Positions 1-9,920 of a stretch of DNA of 64,000 bases are shown here, one piece after another. A program made the translations under genes and the position numbers. This DNA comes from Erinaceus europaeus (taxonomy: Eukaryota; Chordata; Mammalia; Eulipotyphla; Erinaceidae). A model generated the notes under the pieces. It ran no database searches, was not told the origin of the DNA, and saw only the letters and a list, made by a program, of their open reading frames with translations. The stretch is taken from positions 1 to 64,000 of the forward strand of contig NC_080168.1 of the NCBI RefSeq assembly GCF_950295315.1, read 5' to 3'. Each line of letters starts with the position of its first letter. Within the stretch, counting starts at the first letter, position 1.

Positions 1-2026
1 ATCAGTCTCCTGTCCACAGACCCCAGACAACCCCAGCCTTCACCATATGTGTGTAGTATTTACGACAGGATATGTATTGTGAGTGTAAACTTCCCTTCAA
101 TTATAAGAGAAAAATCTATCAAGCAGAAGAATGGACCCCTCATGTAATATAGAACCAAATAAATAAATAAATAAATGAATAAATATGCAAGTAAATGGGG
201 GTTATCTAGGAGGATTTGAAACAAATGAAAAATAAAAACAAAAAGCACAAGAAGACCTGATGACAGCAGAAACATAGAAACCATCTGCTGTGAATCAAGG
301 GCTGCTTCAAAAGTTCTGAGACCCTTCAGAGTCCAGGGAAATTAAGATTTCGGGAGAATGAAAAGAAACTCATATGTATTGAAGCTTACACTAGAGAAAG
401 GAGGCAAGTTCTGTACTATGATAATTAAAATAAGGATGCTGATAGAAATGCTATTAGAAATGCTACTGGAAGGTTCTATTATTTATAATTGTATTGAATC
501 CTATGTGGCCAATTAGTAGGGAAAAAGGAACCTGTTGTAAATGTGTGAATTCTGATTAAGATCAATTACATAGGTTGACAATTCTAAAAATGACAGAGAT
601 ATATATGTATATTTATATATGTATATGGATGTATATCTTTATTATAAAGTCTGAGAGATACTGCCATGGATATGAGGAGACAGAATATGGCTTAAGTCAG
701 AGAGACTTACCAATCAGAGGCTCCAGTAGCCTAGGTGAAATCACAAACAAAACCAGCCAGAGCTCAGCAGTGCTCTGGCCACTCTCTTTGTATATCTGGG
801 CCTGTCAATAAAATAAGGATATAAGTAAAATACTCCTGAGTTCAGACAGAGTGAGAGAGAGCCTGTGAGAGTCAGAGACAGAGATGGCGAGAAGAGAAAT
901 AGAAGAGTTGGAAATAGACCAGAAGTCAAAAACCCCCTAGGCTGTGTTCATTCATGACAGGTTCAAACCTGGGTTGTAGAGATTGTCACGCAGCAGCTCT
1001 AATGCCCACAGACCCCAGGCAACCCAAGCCTTCACCATATGTGTGTAGTATTTGCCCCAGGAAATGTATTGTGCATCAAAAGTTCCCTTCAGTTATAAGA
1101 GAAAATCTCTCAAGCAGAAGAAATGATGCCACATGTGATACCTGACTAAATAAATAAATATGCAAATAAATGGGGATGATCTAGGAGGACTTGAAACAAT
1201 AAAAATAAATAAAGACAAAAACCACAAGAAGACCTGATGACAGCAGAAACATAGAAACCATCTGCTGAGAAACAGAGGGCTGCTTCAAAAATTCCCTAAC
1301 ACTTCAGGGTCCAGGGACATTAAGATTTCCGGAGAAAGAAAACAAACACATACGTATTGAAGCTTACACTAGAAAAAGGAGGGAAGATCTGGGCCATGAT
1401 AATTACAATAAGGATGCTAATAGAAACACGATTAGAAATGCTACTGGAAGGTTCTATTATTTATAATTGTATTGAATCCTGCTCCAACTATATGGCCAAT
1501 TATTTCAGAAAAACTAGGCTGTTATAAATGTGGTAATTCTGAAAGAAGGTCAAATACATAGGTCGAACATTCTAAAAATGACAGATATATAAATCTATAT
1601 GTATATATATACATGTATGTATATCTTTATTATAAACTCTGAGTGATACTGGCATGGAAATGAGGAGACAGAATATGGCTTGTGTCAGAAAGACTTACAA
1701 ACTGAGGCTCCAGTAGCCTAGGTGAAATCGCCAACACAACAAGCCAGAGCTCAGCAGTGCTCTGGTAACTCTCTTTGTCTATCTGGGCCTGTCAGTAAAA
1801 TAAGAATCTAAGTAAAATATTAAGGAGTGAAGACAGAGTGTGTGAGAGCATGTGAGAGTTAGAGATAGAGAAGGCGAGAAGAGAAATAGATGAGTTGGAA
1901 AGAGACCAGAATTCAAAAACCTCCTACACTGTGTTCATTGATGACAGGTTCAAACCTGGCTTGTAGAGATTGTAAGGCAGCAGCTCTCATGCCCACAGAC
2001 CCCAGACAGCCCCAGCCTTCACCATA
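1..2026 (+). repeat. Subrepeat block of R1: A (end), B, C
   Basis: A, B and C are diverged copies of one ~1 kb AT-rich element (A end 1-50, B 51-1042, C 1043-2026). Each begins GTGTAGTAT, then has a segment with AATTATAAGAGAAAA or its variant, an (AAAT)n tract, GAAGACCTGATGACAGCAGAAA, a TATATATGTATAT-rich tract, a GAGTGAGAGAGCCTGTGAGAGT-like purine tract, and the near-palindrome CAGGTTCAAACCTGG (958-972 in B, 1945-1959 in C). I do not recognise it as a SINE, LINE or LTR. It has no terminal inverted repeats or coding sequence that I can see. It may be an old unnamed repeat that was triplicated before the 7.8 kb unit amplified. Confidence 0.85.
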
Positions 2027-2051
2027 GGCTCTACTACCAACCTGACAGTAA

Positions 2052-2102
2052 TGTGTGTGTGTGTGTGTGTGTGTCTGTCTGTTTGTGTGTGTCTGTGTGT
2101 GC
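2052..2102. repeat. (GT)n microsatellite, R1
   Basis: Imperfect (GT)n with CTGTCTGTTT and CTG interruptions, about 51 bp. Confidence 0.95.
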
Positions 2103-4070
2103 TCAGAGATCACCTGTAGTAGTCTCAGAGCATGAGTGGCAAAGGAGCCAGCCTCTCCTGCAACTTATGTACAGAGAACCTATCTGGTCAGGGCAAGCCA
2201 GCTAGCCCAGATTGTGGCTAAGCAAGAATGCATATGCAAAGGGACTCTCATGTCTCACTCTCCTGAGTTCCGAATCAATGCCATGCCTCACTATGATCCA
2301 AACACTGCCAATGGGGGAAGCTGGGTCACCCCTCAGAATTCAGGGGCTTGAGCCTGTCCAGTCACGTTTGGCTGCCTACTCAGCCTCCAGGCTCTCAGTC
2401 CACTGCTCAGGGCAGCAGATTACAAGCCCAGAAAGTACCCAGAAAGGGCTGTGTTTCCACATAGATGGGAAGTGTGTTGAACCAAACAATAGTGGATGAA
2501 CCCGGCCCCTTACACCTACCCTTTGGGTCCGGCTAAGGCAATTGCTCCTGTGGCCTCACATCCCTGATCATGGTGTCCTGGTGTCCACACATCACACTCA
2601 GAGAGATTCCCAGAAGTAGGCTTGCATGAGTGTCCCATACAATGTCGCTCTGCTTGCAGGAAGCACAAACTCCCCGGTCCCTTGCTATGGACAGACAAAA
2701 AAAGATGGATGCCTCCATTGGCCAAATTAGGGGCTTCCAGTCAAGATCACAGCCCCGCCCCTCACCTGAGGGCCTGGCTGCTGCTAATCAAGGCAATTGG
2801 AAACACCTTTTACACTTGGGCCCTGAGGACATACTCAGGAATCCCTCCAGGAGCTAGCAGGCTGGAAGACCTCCTGACCCCTGGATAGCTGTGCTCCTAG
2901 TTGGGCGGCCCTTCTGGCCAGTGGTGAAAATATTCGCTAGATACAAGAAAGAACTTCAGGTTTCAAAGGGATTTGAAACACCATGAGGCACTTGGAAAAG
3001 ACATTTCACAGCCATCAAAACACCCTCTTTCTGAACACTGGAAGCTTCCGTTTTGCATGGGAAATCTGGACACTGGTGTGGCCATCAGTACCACAGATCC
3101 TTTCCATTTGGCTTAATAGAGGGAAAGCACAGTGTGTGTGCCAGGGGGATCGAGTTTCACGTCCCTTGACCGGGGCTCTCATGGAATAAGGACAAGGATG
3201 CTGTGCAGGAAGGTGAGGAGGGCTGCATTGAGGCTGAGTGTCAGCCTCAGGGCCCTGGAGAATGGCAGTCAAGCACAGAGGGCCTGGACAGCTGCAGCTG
3301 GAGATGGACATATGCCTGGAACCTGCAGCAGCAACGCTGTCTCCGCAGTTCCCCACTGTACTACACCATGTGCAGGAGACTAAATAATCCAAAGGGCAAA
3401 GAAAGGAAAATTTCAACACCAGGAAGGCTGAGTTCACGATGCATGCACTGACTTCCAGTAAGGGCCCAGTGAAGAAGGCACATAGAGACAGTCAGAGAGA
3501 CAGAATGACAGAGACAGACAAGGACTGAAATTCTGGCCCTGTGTTGATCAGTGCCAGAGCACTGAGGACAAACCCTCCATGCCCATGCATACTTCTTACA
3601 AGTGGCATTGCTACTTTATGTTTGTGAGGAAAGGTAACACTTAGAACATCTAGGTCTTAGCCACTCTGAGAAGCAACCCTTGGCCGGCAGCCCACTCTCC
3701 AAAACTGCCCTCGCCTCTCCAAATTCGAAGTAGTCATAGTGATGCTCCAGCCAAGATGCAGGCTGGCGTATTGCATCTCCCTGGTCCAGCCTCAGCCTGT
3801 GCTGTGTGCAGGGAACTGCACTATGTCTATTTCTTCTTTGATTTACAGTTTTGGGATAAGACTCGGTGGACAAAAAGAGCAAGAGGGAAGTAGATGATTT
3901 GGCAGTGGTAGTTTGTGCTGAGAGAGATTTGTAGAGTGATATACGATATGGCTCTGTGAGATGTCTCTCATGACTGTGGCTCAGAAGGGCCAGGTGTATC
4001 CACATTGCTACCCTAATCCAGAGCTGTGCAGGTCTCTAGCTAAAAAATATTTTCAGACCTCTACATGTTA
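2103..4070. other. Segment D of R1, unrecognised non-coding sequence
   Basis: About 2 kb of intermediate base composition between the GT and GA tracts. It contains one isolated GC-box (CCCCGCCCC near 2753) next to CATTGGCCAAAT near 2718. The open frames (up to about 140 codons, both strands) overlap one another, lack any domain I recognise and are interrupted or changed in other units. R6 lost most of the central part of this segment with no other visible consequence, which argues against an essential gene here. No transposon ends seen. Confidence 0.6.
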
Positions 4071-4095
4071 CATACATATATATATATAGAGAGAG

Positions 4096-4140
<45 letters not shown>

Positions 4141-4144
4141 CACT
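4071..4144. repeat. (TA)n/(GA)n compound microsatellite, R1
   Basis: Short TA run followed by (GA)n with GATA and AAAG interruptions, about 74 bp. Confidence 0.95.
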
Positions 4145-4584
4145 GATGTAGTCATTTTCTACAAAGGATTTGATGTGACATTCACACAATTGATTGCTAA
4201 AACCTGGAGAGAAACTTTGCATCAGGAAAAGAATTGTCCAAAGGAATAAAATCTCCAAATCATTAGCTATATGCAGCTCCAACGGGACCGAGCGAAAAAG
4301 GCTCGAGAAGGAACTCATCCAGGAGACTCTCCACATGGACAGGCACCACAGGTTTCCTAGTCTGGCGACACAAACAGGGCAGCTGCTAGTTCCCAGTGCA
4401 AGCCTCAGGGCAAAAACTTCTCCCTCTTCAGTGTCTTTACATCTGAAAAGAAGAAAAGTGACCAAGGGCCAAGGAGAGCTGCCCTGGTGTCAATATTGAG
4501 CTGTAAATCAGAATGTGCCAAGTGTTTTGCACAAAATCACCTGTGCCACAGTGATTCTGTTGTTCTCTCTCTCTCCCTCCCTCA

Positions 4585-4624
<40 letters not shown>
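4585..4624. repeat. (CA)n microsatellite left of the promoter array, R1
   Basis: About 40 bp of pure (CA)n after a CT-rich run, ending 112 bp left of the CArG-like site. Confidence 0.95.
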
Positions 4625-4626
<2 letters not shown>

Positions 4627-4736
4627 TCCACAGAGGCACAGGCACAAACGGAGTTATACACATGCGCACTGGACAGCTTCTGCAAGGCAGGGCCCTGGGC
4701 TGAACCCTGCTTCGCATTTCCTGGAAGCACGCCCAG

Positions 4737-5480
4737 CCTTTTAAGGCCAGCTCTGAGCTCCCATTGGCGGGATTCCTACAGAAGGCCCGCCCACAGGGCG
4801 CCAGCCAGGCTCTGATAGGCCAGAGGCCTAGGCCACGCCCAGAACCCCACCCGCCATCTCATTGGCCAGTGTGCTTGGACACGCCCAGGAGGGTCCGGGC
4901 CCCTAGTCAGTGATTGGCCAGCGGCCTTGAGCACCGCCCACACGGCCCTGCAGCACGCTGATTGGGCAGCCTCCGGAAGGCCCGCCCACCAGCCACTTCC
5001 GCTCGACTCTGATTGGCCTGGTGTCCCAGGGACACGCCCCCAGCCAGCCTTCTCTTGGCTCCCATTGGCGGGCTGCTGTCTGAGGGGCGCCCTCTGATAG
5101 GCCAGTTCCTAAGGCACGCCCAGGAAGGTCACCGCCCTTGCCCCATGATTGGCCAGCCTCCTGGGCTCCGCCCACGAGGCCCGCCCCAGGCGCTCATTGG
5201 ACAGCCTCCCGAGGGCCCGCCCCCCAGGCACTTCCGCTGGACCCTGATTGGCTGACCTCCAGGGGTACGCCCACCCAGAGCCAGCACCCAGGCTCTCATT
5301 GGTGGGCTGCTCTCTGAGGCCCGCCCACGCAACTCCTCCTCTGTTCTCATTGGCCAGCTCTTGCTTCACGCCCCTGAGGGTGACGTTCCTCCTCTCTGAT
5401 TGGCCAGCTGTCTCTATGAATACCCACTGGGCCCTCCCCTCAGGCTCATTGGGCACGGGCTCTGAGGCCCGCCCCCGGGG
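4737..5480 (-). promoter_or_regulatory. CCAAT/GC-box array of R1: ~50 bp tandem regulatory module, 15 copies
   Basis: On + the core ATTGG lies at 4763, 4861, 4913, 4961, 5012, 5064, 5148, 5196, 5247, 5298, 5349, 5399 and 5448. ATAGG variants lie at 4815 and 5097. The steps are 52, 46, 52, 48, 51, 52, 33, 51, 48, 51, 51, 51, 50 and 49 bp. All are CCAAT on the minus strand, the NF-Y recognition core. Between most of them lies a CGCCC box (CCGCCC or ACGCCC, Sp/KLF-type). Extra motifs: CArG-like CCTTTTAAGG 4737-4746; ETS-like CCGGAAGG 4973-4980 and CACTTCCGC at 4994 and 5229; TGACGT 5381-5386; TATGAATA 5415-5422. The block is CpG-rich. A strong promoter or enhancer is the natural reading; direction is undecided, and bidirectional use is possible. 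Confidence 0.8.
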
Positions 5481-5674
5481 ACTTTCTGCCATCCTCTGAA
5501 GGCCCTGTTTCTGCAATCACGACCCCCACAGCTCCTGTCTGGGCCCGTCCTTAGGACACTGCCTGCCTGCGCTAGGCTGGCCATGCTCTTGGGGCACACC
5601 CAGAAACACTGTCGCCACTCTCCTAGCCCAGTGCCTCAGGGCACTTGCCCCATGGAGCCTTAGTCCCGCCCTGG

Positions 5675-5937
5675 TGCTGCCCTCTTGTGGACACCCAGCA
5701 GAATGCAGCTGAGCACAGGGATTCACAAGCTCCCAGTAGAGTCATCCCAGGCAAAGAGAGAAACCCCTTCCACTTGCAAAGCCAAATGGGGGATCCCCCC
5801 ACCCCACAGGAAAGAACAGATGTCTAGGGCACTCTACGTCAATTTCAACCCTGCTGTCCACGGGCCACAATTCCGAGAGTTCTCCTCATTCCACAGAATC
5901 ACTACACTCAACTATGGTCTTTGCCGCCACCTTGTGG
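5675..5937 (-). promoter_or_regulatory. CTCF-type motif pair of R1
   Basis: Motif 1 (5675-5690) reads CCACAAGAGGGCAGCA on the minus strand and motif 2 (5922-5937) reads CCACAAGGTGGCGGCA. Against the familiar consensus CCASYAGRKGGCRSYV each matches 15 of 16 positions, the only mismatch being A at the Y position. Both point the same way, 247 bp apart. The sequence next to them is also shared (CAGCAGAATGCAGCTGAGC on +), so the pair arose by duplication of a block larger than the motif. A CRE-like ACGTCA lies between them at 5836-5841. CTCF is the zinc-finger protein that, with cohesin, sets insulator and loop boundaries. Binding itself is inferred. Confidence 0.75.
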
Positions 5938-6214
5938 ACATACAGCAGAATGCAGCTGAGCTCCCCATGCCACTCCTCTTTGAGTCTACCCAGAAAATTA
6001 CACACAGCATGGGAATAGCAAAGGAAAGAACCCATCTGAGGACCACCTGGGAGAATGCACAACAGAGTCCACAATCCAATGTGCCAATTCATACTTGAAA
6101 AACCACTTGTGCAGTGGAAACTTCCTTTGTCATAACACAACCCAGTTCCTAAGTCCCTGTGTCAGGAATAAAGAAACAACAGCGGTAATCTTAACTGAAA
6201 CACACTTATGCACA

Positions 6215-6255
<41 letters not shown>

Positions 6256-6867
6256 TCCCACAGAGACGTACACACTTGTCCCGAAAATAACTTGGATTGG
6301 AGTTGCTGTTTTGCACCCTAGCAAAAGGTCAAAGTTTCATGGGTGGAAGGGAGAAGTGTTAAGTTTCTGGCATATGAAGGTGAGAAATGCCTAGAGCAGA
6401 TCGATAGTTACATGGACAACGAAGGGAGCATGGGTTGGAGGAACAGCTGGTGGAGCTGCCAGGGAACTATGTGGAATCCCAGGACCCTGTGTTGAGCCCC
6501 TGGTCACACTTACCCAGCTAGGGAAAAGCTGGGCTAGTGACAAATCAGAGCTGCAGATGTCTCTCTGTCTCTCTTCCTGCTTGGGCCCTGCTCTCTCAAT
6601 TTATGACTGTTTGCTTCTCCTCAATAAGAAAGTTACAAAGGATGTACAGAAATACAGGGGTAGTGGGAAAAATTACCCCCCCGTGCCCACTATTATATGG
6701 AACTGTTGACTGTAAACCATTCATCCCCCAAGAAAGAACAGAATAAATATTTGTGAGGTTAAAAACATTGTAGGTTAAATAGTGAACATTCTCTAGAGCC
6801 ATGCAATACTAATCCATTGTGCATTGGATGTCACTGTCAAAAACAGTGCAGTAGCAGTTGTAGTAGC
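5938..6867. other. Tail segment of R1 with two AATAAA hexamers
   Basis: Runs from the second CTCF motif to the next subrepeat A. It holds a (CA)n tract at 6215-6253 and AATAAA at 6167-6172 and 6742-6747. If a transcript started in the CCAAT/GC array and ran rightward, these would be candidate polyadenylation signals about 0.7 and 1.3 kb downstream. That is inference, since AATAAA is common in AT-rich DNA. No gene recognised. Confidence 0.45.
6215..6253. repeat. (CA)n microsatellite in the tail, R1
   Basis: About 39 bp. Confidence 0.95.
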
Positions 6868-9844
6868 GTGTAGTATCTGCAAAAGGAAATGTATTGTGTG
6901 TCAAAAGTTCCCTTCAATTATAAGAGAAAATCTATCAGGCAGAAGAAATGACCCCTCATGTGATATCGGACGAAATAAATAAATAAATAAATATGCAAAT
7001 AAATGGGAATGATCTAAGAGGATTTGAAAAAATAAAAAATAAAAACAAACACCACAGGAAGACCTGATGACAGCAGAAATATAGAAAACGTCTGCTGAGA
7101 AATAGAGGGCTGCTTCAAAAATTCCCTGACACACAGGGTCCAGGCAAATTACGAATTCCGTGAATGAAAAGAAACGCATACGATTTGAAGCTTACACTAG
7201 AAAATGGAGGCAAGTTCTGTGCTATGATAATTACAATAAGGATACTGATAGAAAGGCTATTGGAAATGCTCCTGGAAAGTTTATAATTTATAATTGTAGT
7301 GAATCCTGCTCCAACTATGTGACCAATTATTTATGAATAAGGAGGCTATTATAAATGCGGTAATTCTGCATTCAGATCAAATAAAAAGGTCAACAATTCT
7401 AAAAATGTCTGATATATATATATATGTATGTATATGTACATATATGTATGTGTATCTTTATTATCAACTATGAGGGATACTGGCATGGCTATGAGGAGAC
7501 AGAGTATGGCTTGTGCCAGAGAGACTTACAAAGCTGAGGCTCCAGAAACCTAGGTGAAATCGCCAACAAAACAATCCAGAGCTCAGCCAGGCCATGGTGA
7601 CTCGCTTTGTATATCTGGGCCTGTCAGTCAAATAATATAAAAGTAAAATATTAATGAGTGCAGACAGAGTGAGTGAGAGCCTGTGAGAGTCAGAGACAGA
7701 GAAGGCAAGAAGAGAAATAGAAGAGTTGGAAAGAGACCAGAAGTCCAAAAGCTCCCACTCTGTGTTCATACATGACAGGTTCAAACCTGGGTTGTCGAGA
7801 TTGTAAGGCATCAGTCTCCTGTCCACAGACCCCAGACAACCCCAGCCTTCACCATATGTGTGTAGTATTTACGACAGGATATGTATTGTGAGTGTAAACT
7901 TCCCTTCAATTATAAGAGAAAAATCTATCAAGCAGAAGAATGGACCCCTCATGTAATATAGAACCAAATAAATAAATAAATAAATGAATAAATATGCAAG
8001 TAAATGGGGGTTATCTAGGAGGATTTGAAACAAATGAAAAATAAAAACAAAAAGCACAAGAAGACCTGATGACAGCAGAAACATAGAAACCATCTGCTGT
8101 GAATCAAGGGCTGCTTCAAAAGTTCCGAGACCCTTCAGAGTCCAGGGAAATTAAGATTTCGGGAGAATGAAAAGAAACTCATATTTATTGAAGCTTACAG
8201 TAGAGAAAGGAGGCAAGTTCTGTACTATGATAATTAAAATAAGGATGCTGATAGAAATGCTATTAGAAATGCTACTGGAAGGTTCTATTATTTATAATTG
8301 TATTGAATCCTGCTCCAACTATGTGGCCAATTAGTAGGGAAAAAGGAACCTGTTGTAAATGTGTGAATTCTGATTAAGATCAATTACATAGGTTGACAAT
8401 TCTAAAAATGACAGAGATATATATGTATATTTATATATGTATATGGATGTATATCTTTATTATAAAGTCTGAGAGATACTGCCATGGATATGAGGAGACA
8501 GAATATGGCTTAAGTCAGAGAGACTTACCAATCAGAGGCTCCAGTAGCCTAGGTGAAATCACAAACAAAACCAGCCAGAGCTCAGCAGTGCTCTGGCCAC
8601 TCTCTTTGTATATCTGGGCCTGTCAATAAAATAAGGATATAAGTAAAATACTCCTGAGTTCATACAGAGTGAGAGAGAGCCTGTGAGAGTCAGAGACAGA
8701 GATGGAGAGAAGAGAAATAGAAGAGTTGGAAATAGACCAGAAGTCAAAAACCCCCTAGGCTGTGTTCATTCATGACAGGTTCAAACCTGGGTTGTAGAGA
8801 TTGTCACGCAGCAGCTCTAATGCCCACAGACCCCAGGCAACCCAAGCCTTCACCATATGTGTGTAGTATTTGCCCCAGGAAATGTATTGTGCATCAAAAG
8901 TTCCCTTCAGTTATAAGAGAAAATCTCTCAAGCAGAAGAAATGATGCCACATGTGATACCTGACTAAATAAATAAATATGCAAATAAATGGGGATGATCT
9001 AGGAGGACTTGAAACAATAAAAATAAATAAAGACAAAAACCACAAGAAGACCTGATGACAGCAGAAACATAGAAACCATCTGCTGAGAAACAGAGGGCTG
9101 CTTCAAAAATTCCCTAACACTTCAGGGTCCAGGGACATTAAGATTTCCGGAGAAAGAAAACAAACACATACGTATTGAAGCTTACACTAGAAAAAGGAGG
9201 GAAGATCTGGGCCATGATAATTACAATAAGGATGCTAATAGAAACACGATTAGAAATGCTACTGGAAGGTTCTATTATTTATAATTGTATTGAATCCTGC
9301 TCCAACTATATGGCCAATTATTTCAGAAAAACTAGGCTGTTATAAATGTGGTAATTCTGAAAGAAGGTCAAATACATAGGTCGAACATTCTAAAAATGAC
9401 AGATATATAAATCTATATGTATATATATACATGTATGTATATCTTTATTATAAACTCTGAGTGATACTGGCATGGAAATGAGGAGACAGAATATGGCTTG
9501 TGTCAGAAAGACTTACAAACTGAGGCTCCAGTAGCCTAGGTGAAATCGCCAACACAACAAGCCAGAGCTCAGCAGTGCTCTGGTAACTCTCTTTGTCTAT
9601 CTGGGCCTGTCAGTAAAATAAGAATCTAAGTAAAATATTAAGGAGTGAAGACAGAGTGTGTGAGAGCATGTGAGAGTTAGAGATAGAGAAGGCGAGAAGA
9701 GAAATAGATGAGTTGGAAAGAGACCAGAATTCAAAAACCTCCTACACTGTGTTCATTGATGACAGGTTCAAACCTGGCTTGTAGAGATTGTAAGGCAGCA
9801 GCTCTCATGCCCACAGACCCCAGACAGCCCCAGCCTTCACCATA
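6868..9844 (+). repeat. Subrepeat block of R2: A 6868, B 7860, C 8861
   Basis: Three ~1 kb copies of 992, 1001 and 984 bp. The near-palindrome near the end of A is at 7776-7790. This is the reference arrangement for the array. Confidence 0.88.
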
Positions 9845-9869
9845 GGCTCTACTACCAACCTGACAGTAA

Positions 9870-9920
9870 TGTGTGTGTGTGTGTGTGTGTGTCTGTCTGT
9901 TTGTGTGTGTCTGTGTGTGC
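9870..9920. repeat. (GT)n microsatellite, R2
   Basis: About 51 bp, same interruptions as R1. Confidence 0.95.

Larger units (their letters stand above)
1..6867 (+). repeat. Macrosatellite unit R1 (partial, left-truncated by the window)
   Basis: The window opens in the last 50 bases of subrepeat A; the rest of the unit is complete. Order: B 51-1042, C 1043-2026, GT tract 2052-2102, segment D 2103-4070, TA/GA tract 4071-4144, spacer 4145-4584, CA tract 4585-4624, CCAAT/GC array 4737-5480, CTCF motif pair 5675-5937, tail 5938-6867. It matches R3 closely at an offset of about 15,630 and carries the odd-unit marker TATTCGCTAG at 2931-2940. It alone lacks 9 bp (GCTCCAACT in the other units) at about 501 in subrepeat B. 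No gene seen. Orientation is arbitrary; + is used as given. Confidence 0.95.

Noticed and set aside
958..972. tRNA gene or tRNA-derived SINE suggested by GGTTCAAACC
   Set aside because: No A box at proper distance, no cloverleaf could be drawn, no A-rich tail following.
3015..3437. 140-codon minus-strand frame in segment D, kept in most units
   Set aside because: Its conservation reflects near-identity of the units. Overlapping frames on the + strand are equally conserved, and R6 lacks the region. No domain seen.
4850..4860. YY1 site (CCCGCCATCTC) as in DXZ4
   Set aside because: Only a partial match to the GCCGCCATCTTG consensus and altered to CCGGCCATCTC in R7; too weak to call.
4763..5480. 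Regularly spaced short repeats resembling a CRISPR array
   Set aside because: The repeated part is a 5-10 bp CCAAT/GC core and spacers are themselves related. No repeat of CRISPR length, no cas genes, eukaryotic context.
6868..9844. Transposon (LINE, LTR or DNA element) as origin of the ~1 kb subrepeats
   Set aside because: No coding remnants, long terminal repeats, terminal inverted repeats or target-site duplications that I can see. It remains possible that it is an old element known to repeat libraries.
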